A DNA stretch of 10,639 bases from Acidobacteriota bacterium (GTDB lineage: Bacteria > Acidobacteriota > Blastocatellia > RBC074): positions 1 to 10,639 of the forward strand of contig JAKEHZ010000244.1 of the NCBI GenBank assembly GCA_022614735.1. The letters run 5' to 3'. The notes below the pieces were generated by a model. The model searched no databases and was not told the origin of the DNA. It saw nothing but the letters and a program-made list of their open reading frames with translations. This document shows, piece by piece, positions 7,074-10,639 of the stretch (the stretch's first letter is position 1; every line of letters begins with the position of its first letter). The position numbers were made by a program, and so were the translations under genes.

Positions 7074-7744
7074 TCCGAATTCTGATACAGCTTATATTTG
7101 ACGATATACGCTGCTACCGCTGGTGGGACGAGCACTTTAAGTGCCCCTCCGCTCGCTGCCATCTCACGCACATTGGTGGCCGACACATCAACCTTTGCGT
7201 AATCGGTCAGGTAGATGTGTGGCAACATTAACTGTTCATTCGATGGTAGCAATCCGCCACGTAAGTCAATCAGGCTTGCGTGCAATTGCGGCGCCAGAGA
7301 TCCAGCGATGGTTTCGTCATCGCTATAACGGGGGCGTGCAGCAACGATGACATCGTATTCGCTCAGGATTCGCTCATATTTGTGCCACGTCGTGACATCT
7401 TTGAACGAATCGGCTCCCATAACAAAGAACAAGCGTGCTTCAGGGTACTCAACCTGCAATCGTTGCAGTGTTTCAATTGTGTAAGGCCTCGTGGGGGAAT
7501 CGAGTTCAACAGTCGAGACGAACATCCGCGGCGAGTCAAACGTCGCAAGCACTAACATTGCCAGGCGATGATAGGCTGAGCTGAGCGTTTGACCGCGTTT
7601 GTGCGGCGGCACATATGCAGGAACGAAAAGCATGCGATCCATTGCAAAAGACCTCAAAACTGCTTCAGCCACTTTGAAATGACCGTCATGAATCGGATCG
7701 AATGTGCCGCCATAAATACCAATCCGTTGCCGCAAACGTTCCAT
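7058..7744 (-). CDS. nadD: Nicotinate-nucleotide adenylyltransferase
   Basis: 228 residues from the ATG at 7744. It transfers AMP from ATP to nicotinate mononucleotide, giving deamido-NAD in NAD synthesis. The nucleotidyltransferase signature GGTFDPIHDGH (12-22) is complete with both histidines. VPPHK (45-49), VMGADSF (108-114), W120 with H121, and SATNVR (188-193, the SxTxxR motif) follow. A TTG at 7750 would add two residues; ATG is preferred. The start is 9 bases after the obgE stop and the end overlaps rsfS, so expression is coupled. The Shine-Dalgarno is weak. Confidence 0.95.
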   Translation of the reverse strand: MERLRQRIGIYGGTFDPIHDGHFKVAEAVLRSFAMDRMLFVPAYVPPHKRGQTLSSAYHRLAMLVLATFDSPRMFVSTVELDSPTRPYTIETLQRLQVEYPEARLFFVMGADSFKDVTTWHKYERILSEYDVIVAARPRYSDDETIAGSLAPQLHASLIDLRGGLLPSNEQLMLPHIYLTDYAKVDVSATNVREMAASGGALKVLVPPAVAAYIVKYKLYQNSECQKS

Positions 7745-7753
7745 TCTCAATGT

Positions 7754-8788
7754 TTAAGTTGCAACCAAAGTTCGCCTTTCTTCTTCCATCTGCTTAATGT
7801 CGTCCAATCGCCGCTCAACCGCGCGCAGCATCTCTTTCAAGCCCTGGCCTGACGCGGCTGAGATCGCGCAAAATTCCAACCCTTCGCGCTCGCAGAATTG
7901 TCTCAGTTCATCCATACAATTTTCTGAATCAAGTGCATCAATTTTGGTCGCAACTACAATCCTCGGTTTCCCGACGACTTCAACGCTATAAGCTTCCAGT
8001 TCGCGCGAGATGGTCTCGTAATCGGCGATCGGATCGCGTGCGAGACCGGACACGTCAATCAGGTGCAGGAGCAGCTTAGTGCGCTCGACGTGGCGCAGGA
8101 AGCGGTCACCAAGGCCGGCTCCGGCGTGCGCTCCTTCTATCAATCCGGGGATGTCGGCGACAACGAAAGTTTTGAAGTCGCCAAGATCAACAACACCAAG
8201 ATGGGGCTCGAGAGTCGTGAACGGATAGTCGGCGATTTTCGGACGTGCGGCTGAAATTCGTGAAATGAGCGTTGACTTGCCCGCGTTTGGCAAGCCGACC
8301 AAACCCACATCAGCAATCAGCTTGAGTTCCAGCTCCAGCCAGCGCTCCTGGCCGGGACGTCCTTCTTCGTGATACCGCGGCGCGCGATTGATCGCAGTAG
8401 CGAATTGCGCATTGCCACGACCTCCGCGTCCGCCTTCAGCGACTCTCACGCGCTCGCCCGCGCGTGAGAAGTCGTGGATTATTTCACCGGTCATTGCATC
8501 AGTGACAACAGTGCCGACCGGAACCTTCAAAACGATGTCTTCGCCACCAGCTCCATATCTTTTTGCACCTTCGCCGTGTCTCCCACGTCCGGCGATGTGT
8601 TCGGGGTTATACCGGAAATGGAGCAAAGTGTTAAGACTTTCGGTGGATTCGATGTAAACAGATCCGCCTCGACCACCGTCACCACCTGAAGGGCCACCTC
8701 GCGGTACGAACTTTTCACGACGAAAGGCTGTTACTCCATTACCACCATCTCCGCCTTTGACGTGAATTTTCGCGCGATCAATAAACAT
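7754..8788 (-). CDS. obgE: Obg family ribosome-assembly GTPase
   Basis: 344 residues from the ATG at 8788, where the family begins (MFIDRAKIHVKGGDGGNG). The glycine-rich Obg fold is residues 1-158. The GTPase domain follows with G1 GLPNAGKS (165-172), G2 region DYPFTTL, G3 DIPG (212-215), G4 TKID (281-284, where NKxD is more usual) and G5 SAASGQG. The C-terminal OCT extension of Firmicutes and Actinobacteria is absent. Obg proteins join late 50S assembly and link it to ppGpp. An in-frame start at 8863 would add 25 residues encoded entirely by repeat DNA and is rejected. The repeat ends one base before the ATG, so the leader has no Shine-Dalgarno, and translation must depend on coupling to rpmA or on another mechanism. 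Confidence 0.95.
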   Translation of the reverse strand: MFIDRAKIHVKGGDGGNGVTAFRREKFVPRGGPSGGDGGRGGSVYIESTESLNTLLHFRYNPEHIAGRGRHGEGAKRYGAGGEDIVLKVPVGTVVTDAMTGEIIHDFSRAGERVRVAEGGRGGRGNAQFATAINRAPRYHEEGRPGQERWLELELKLIADVGLVGLPNAGKSTLISRISAARPKIADYPFTTLEPHLGVVDLGDFKTFVVADIPGLIEGAHAGAGLGDRFLRHVERTKLLLHLIDVSGLARDPIADYETISRELEAYSVEVVGKPRIVVATKIDALDSENCMDELRQFCEREGLEFCAISAASGQGLKEMLRAVERRLDDIKQMEEERRTLVAT

Positions 8789-8887
8789 GAGTCTGGAGTC
8801 CGGAGTCTGGAGTCCAGAGTCCAGAGTCCGAAGTCTGAAATCTGGAGTCTCATCCTGGTACAACCTGACTCCAGACTCCGGACTTCT
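8789..8887. repeat. GAGTCTG heptamer array filling the rpmA-obgE gap exactly
   Basis: Nine 7-nt units run from 8789 to 8851: GAGTCTG, GAGTCCG, GAGTCTG, GAGTCCA twice, GAGTCCG, AAGTCTG, AAATCTG, GAGTCTC. After 15 bases, three opposite-strand units follow (8867-8887: GACTCCA, GACTCCG, GACTTCT). The array touches the obgE start codon (8786-8788) on one side and the rpmA stop (8888-8890) on the other. The inverted halves can fold into a hairpin within the operon mRNA. Confidence 0.88.
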
Positions 8888-9145
8888 TTACAGTACCGGA
8901 TAAACGCTGACGAAACGTCCTTTGCGGCCTCGATCTTCGAACTTAACAATGCCAGTGATCTTGGCGTAGAGCGTGTCGTCGCTGCCCCTTCCGACATTGT
9001 TACCAGGTTTTAGGCGCGTTCCCCGCTGGCGCACGAGAATCGAGCCGCCTGTCACGAACTGACCACCAAAACGTTTGACGCCCAGTCGTTGCGCATTTGA
9101 GTCGCGACCGTTACGAGAACTGCCTACACCTTTTTTATGTGCCAT
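8888..9145 (-). CDS. rpmA: 50S ribosomal protein bL27
   Basis: 85 residues, full family length. The N-terminus MAHKKGVGSSRNGRDSNAQR, whose start reaches the peptidyl-transferase centre, is followed by LGVKRFGGQ, GSILVRQRGT, PGNNVGRGSDDTLYA and VKFE. There is no cleavable N-terminal extension of the Firmicutes type. The ATG at 9145 has a CCGGAG Shine-Dalgarno about ten bases upstream. It follows rplU by 72 bases, the usual pair, and is followed by the heptamer array and obgE. Confidence 0.98.
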   Translation of the reverse strand: MAHKKGVGSSRNGRDSNAQRLGVKRFGGQFVTGGSILVRQRGTRLKPGNNVGRGSDDTLYAKITGIVKFEDRGRKGRFVSVYPVL

Positions 9146-9217
9146 TCTAAAAACTCCGGAAAAATTGAACAGACCTCAATCTGTTCCGAAACGGTTCATC
9201 TCAATATCTGCGTCACG

Positions 9218-9532
9218 CTAGTCTACCGCTTCGATCTTGACTGCTGTATAACCCTGACGATGACCATGCTTGCGCTTGTAGTGTTTGCGCCGCTTGAATT
9301 TGAAGACAATGATCTTTGGCCCGCGGCCATTTTCGATGACAGTGCCCGTGACAAGCGCTCCATCAAGAGTTGGCGCCCCGATGCGAACGCTATTGTCATC
9401 GCCCGCAGCGAGAACATCAGTGAACTCGACCGAATCGCCAGTGTTCTTACCTTCCAGCGAGGGGACGCGCACGACATCACCTGGACTCACGCGGAATTGT
9501 TTCCCGCCTGTGCGGATGATTGCATATGCCAC
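9218..9532 (-). CDS. rplU: 50S ribosomal protein bL21
   Basis: 104 residues from a GTG at 9532, giving the family N-terminus (M)AYAIIRTGGKQFRV. The frame stays open upstream to 9622, but those 30 residues match nothing in L21 and cover the promoter, so they are not used. A GGAGG lies at 9547-9543 (minus strand), ten bases before the GTG. Further motifs are GDVVRVPSLEG, GAPTLDGALVTGTVIENGRG and the basic FKFKRRKHYKRKHGHRQGYT that binds 23S rRNA. It is first in the operon, directly behind a near-consensus promoter. Confidence 0.97.
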   Translation of the reverse strand: MAYAIIRTGGKQFRVSPGDVVRVPSLEGKNTGDSVEFTDVLAAGDDNSVRIGAPTLDGALVTGTVIENGRGPKIIVFKFKRRKHYKRKHGHRQGYTAVKIEAVD

Positions 9533-9574
9533 TCTTGCGGTTCCTCCAATGATCCTTAGAATAGAAAGTTGCAA

Positions 9575-9604
9575 ATTATATGTTCCGCCATCGAATAGTG
9601 TCAA
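9575..9604 (-). promoter_or_regulatory. Near-consensus sigma-70 promoter of the rplU operon
   Basis: On the minus strand TTGACA (9604-9599) and TATAAT (9580-9575) are both perfect, 18 bases apart. Transcription should start near 9568, giving a leader of about 35 bases with the rplU Shine-Dalgarno. A promoter of this strength suits ribosomal protein genes. It also rules out the upstream extension of the rplU reading frame as coding. Confidence 0.85.
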
Positions 9605-9914
9605 CCGGATCAACGCGGTCAATTATTTGATGCGTGGCCGATGCAAAGCGGTAATTGTCGGATTTCTCACAACAACAATTCGGAACCCTCCCCTATGTTA
9701 ATGTGCGCGTTGAGGATGGGCAGGGAGGGGAGAAAAAAAGGCAGGGGGTGCTAAAGGGAAAAAAAAGAAGTTTTTTTACATCTCTTGTTCTTTTTACCTT
9801 TTTTGTTTCGTAAGAGAGAAAAAGTATTACATCGAGCAACTTGACAGCTTTGCCAGGGAAATAGTTTTATAGCCGCTGCTGGATCAAAATTGTCAGTGAG
9901 ACCAGTAAATTACA
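9605..9914. other. Divergent intergenic region with purine and pyrimidine blocks
   Basis: No gene is supported between the rplU promoter and the sanA-like start. On the plus strand 9713-9770 is almost all purine, with G-runs and A-runs (AGAAAAAAAG, GCAGGGGG, GGGAAAAAAAAGAAG). It switches at 9771 to a T-rich pyrimidine block up to about 9808, and back to purines (AAGAGAGAAAAAG, 9812-9825). The junction AAAAAAAAGAAGTTTTTTT is a near-mirror or inverted A/T tract. It may be a bent or easily melted segment separating two divergent promoters. Confidence 0.5.
9841..9870 (+). promoter_or_regulatory. Candidate promoter of the sanA-like gene
   Basis: TTGACA at 9841-9846 is a perfect -35. The -10 is poor: TTTTAT at 9865-9870 gives an 18-base spacer. 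Transcription would start about 40 bases before the ATG at 9915. The -35 is persuasive, the -10 is not. Confidence 0.35.
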
Positions 9915-10553
9915 ATGACGCGCAGCCGCATTCTTCTCATCGTGCTCTTACTCCTCGCTATTGGCTTTTACTTCGTTCACTCCAGGGTTCACAGTTACGA
10001 CAACCGGATAATCACTAAAATGAATGATCTGAACACCAGCCGATGGCCGCGCCCGCGCGTCGCTATCGTTTTCGGCGCGAGCGTCTACAGTAACGGGGAG
10101 CTATCTCCAGTTTTAGAAGATCGTATAGACACGGCCATTGAGCTCTATCGCGCGCAAAAAGTGGATCGCATTCTCGTCTCCGGTGACAATCGCCATCCGA
10201 GCTATAATGAGCCGAAAGCAATGCACGAATACTTGATCACCCACGCCGTTGCCCCCAACGACGTGGTTGTGGATTATGCCGGTCGCTCGACATACGAAAC
10301 GTGCCTGCGGGCAAGGGAGATCTTCGGACTGGATCGCGCAGTGCTTGTTTCCCAGGGCTATCACCTGCCTCGTTCTTTATACATCGCCAACGAACTCGGA
10401 CTCGACGCAGTCGGGATGGCCGGAGATTTGCGGTTGAAGCAGCAGATCGATTACCTGAGCGTTCGAGAGTGGGCGGCCGAAATCAAAGCCTATTACAATT
10501 TGAATCTCGTCCCGCCTGATACTCTATTGGGCGAAAAAATGCCGATCAGATGA
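9915..10553 (+). CDS. SanA/YdcF-like membrane protein (DUF218)
   Basis: 212 residues. One N-terminal membrane segment (5-22, after TRSR) places the rest outside the cytoplasm. The DUF218 domain is clear: VAIVFGASVYSNGELSPVLEDR (49-70), LYRAQKVDRILVSGDN (77-92), YNEPKAMHEYL (97-107), VVDYAGRSTYET (118-129), VSQGYHLPRSLYIANELGLDAVG (145-167). This order matches SanA, an E. coli inner-membrane protein needed for vancomycin exclusion at high temperature and linked to envelope integrity. The biochemical activity is not established. The ATG at 9915 starts just before the membrane segment but has no good Shine-Dalgarno. It is transcribed away from the rplU operon. Confidence 0.85.
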   Translation: MTRSRILLIVLLLLAIGFYFVHSRVHSYDNRIITKMNDLNTSRWPRPRVAIVFGASVYSNGELSPVLEDRIDTAIELYRAQKVDRILVSGDNRHPSYNEPKAMHEYLITHAVAPNDVVVDYAGRSTYETCLRAREIFGLDRAVLVSQGYHLPRSLYIANELGLDAVGMAGDLRLKQQIDYLSVREWAAEIKAYYNLNLVPPDTLLGEKMPIR

Positions 10554-10554
10554 A

Positions 10555-10591
10555 CCGTCATAGCTCGCCGTCATGCCTCGCCGTCATGCCT
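10555..10591. repeat. 13-bp tandem repeat after the sanA-like gene
   Basis: Two perfect copies of CGCCGTCATGCCT (10566-10578 and 10579-10591) follow a degenerate partial unit, CCGTCATAGCT (10555-10565). The array begins one base after the stop codon. No hairpin or reading frame gives it a role. It may be another short-period intergenic repeat like those elsewhere in the window. Confidence 0.75.
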
Positions 10592-10597
10592 TGTTAG

Positions 10598-10638
10598 ATG
10601 GTGGCAATTCACCACGGATTGACGCGGATGCGACGGAT
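10598..10638. repeat. Second copy of the 2262-2302 palindrome arm, cut by the window end
   Basis: These 41 bases match 2262-2302 at all but one position (G at 10624 in place of A at 2288). The flanking bases differ: the outer GTAATACCTAAGTA part is absent here. This places the element boundary near ATGGTGGC. The other arm would lie beyond the window. Confidence 0.85.
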
Positions 10639-10639
10639 C

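Noticed and set aside
8789..8863. N-terminal extension of Obg by 25 residues
   Set aside because: Those codons are heptamer repeat; the family N-terminus MFIDRAKIHV begins at 8788.
8789..8887. CRISPR-like array
   Set aside because: Units are 7 bases with no spacers; period and inverted halves do not fit CRISPR.
9137..9559. Plus-strand open frame opposite rplU
   Set aside because: rplU is certain on the minus strand with its promoter and Shine-Dalgarno.
9533..9622. N-terminal extension of L21 by 30 residues
   Set aside because: It overlaps a near-perfect promoter and the Shine-Dalgarno for the GTG at 9532; L21 proteins start at AYAIIRTGGKQ.
9686..9732. CTCCCCT/AGGGGAG stem as a terminator
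   Set aside because: Only seven pairs across a 31-base loop, no gene ends here, and no T-run follows in the needed direction.

Overview
The window looks like a chromosomal segment of an Acidobacteriota member, most likely Blastocatellia-like. This is inferred from roughly balanced base composition, LecA/PA-IL-type lectin domains behind a signal peptide, housekeeping gene order, and intergenic spaces filled with short-period inverted repeats. No 16S or marker search was possible. No tRNA, rRNA, transposase, phage gene or CRISPR array was seen.

Left part (1-2510): a secreted two-domain LecA-like protein (+) converges on an LD-carboxypeptidase (ldcA, -). A 33-bp inverted array of 7-nt words fills the gap between them. 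A 56-bp imperfect palindrome and a 16-bp perfect palindrome lie between ldcA and the next operon.

Middle (2511-5503, +): KDPG aldolase (eda) and 2-keto-3-deoxygluconate kinase (kdgK) together turn KDG into pyruvate and glyceraldehyde-3-phosphate. A secreted rhodanese-like gene overlaps the kdgK stop codon. Its frame carries a TGA two codons after the rhodanese loop Cys, followed by 47 more in-frame codons that complete the domain. A hairpin with a G-first loop begins at a bacterial-SECIS distance after the TGA. I read it as a selenoprotein (Cys-Thr-Sec), not a pseudogene. An exported PrxQ/BCP-type peroxiredoxin follows.

Right part (9532-5695, -): rplU-rpmA-obgE-nadD-rsfS-rlmH, then a DksA/TraR-type zinc-finger gene, probably driven by a near-consensus sigma-70 promoter (TTGACA-18-TATAAT) at 9604-9575. 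This is a ribosome protein, ribosome assembly and NAD synthesis cluster. A divergent SanA/YdcF-like membrane protein (+) closes the window. It is followed by a 13-bp tandem repeat and a partial second copy of the 2262-2302 palindrome arm.

The two most notable signals are the predicted Sec-rhodanese with its SECIS-like hairpin and the repeat landscape. Four gaps hold arrays of four unrelated heptamers (GATTGCG, TTGGCAG, GTCACTT, GAGTCTG), and other gaps hold about 9-nt-period palindromes. Some of these repeats supply stop codons, signal-peptide residues or the whole leader of a gene.
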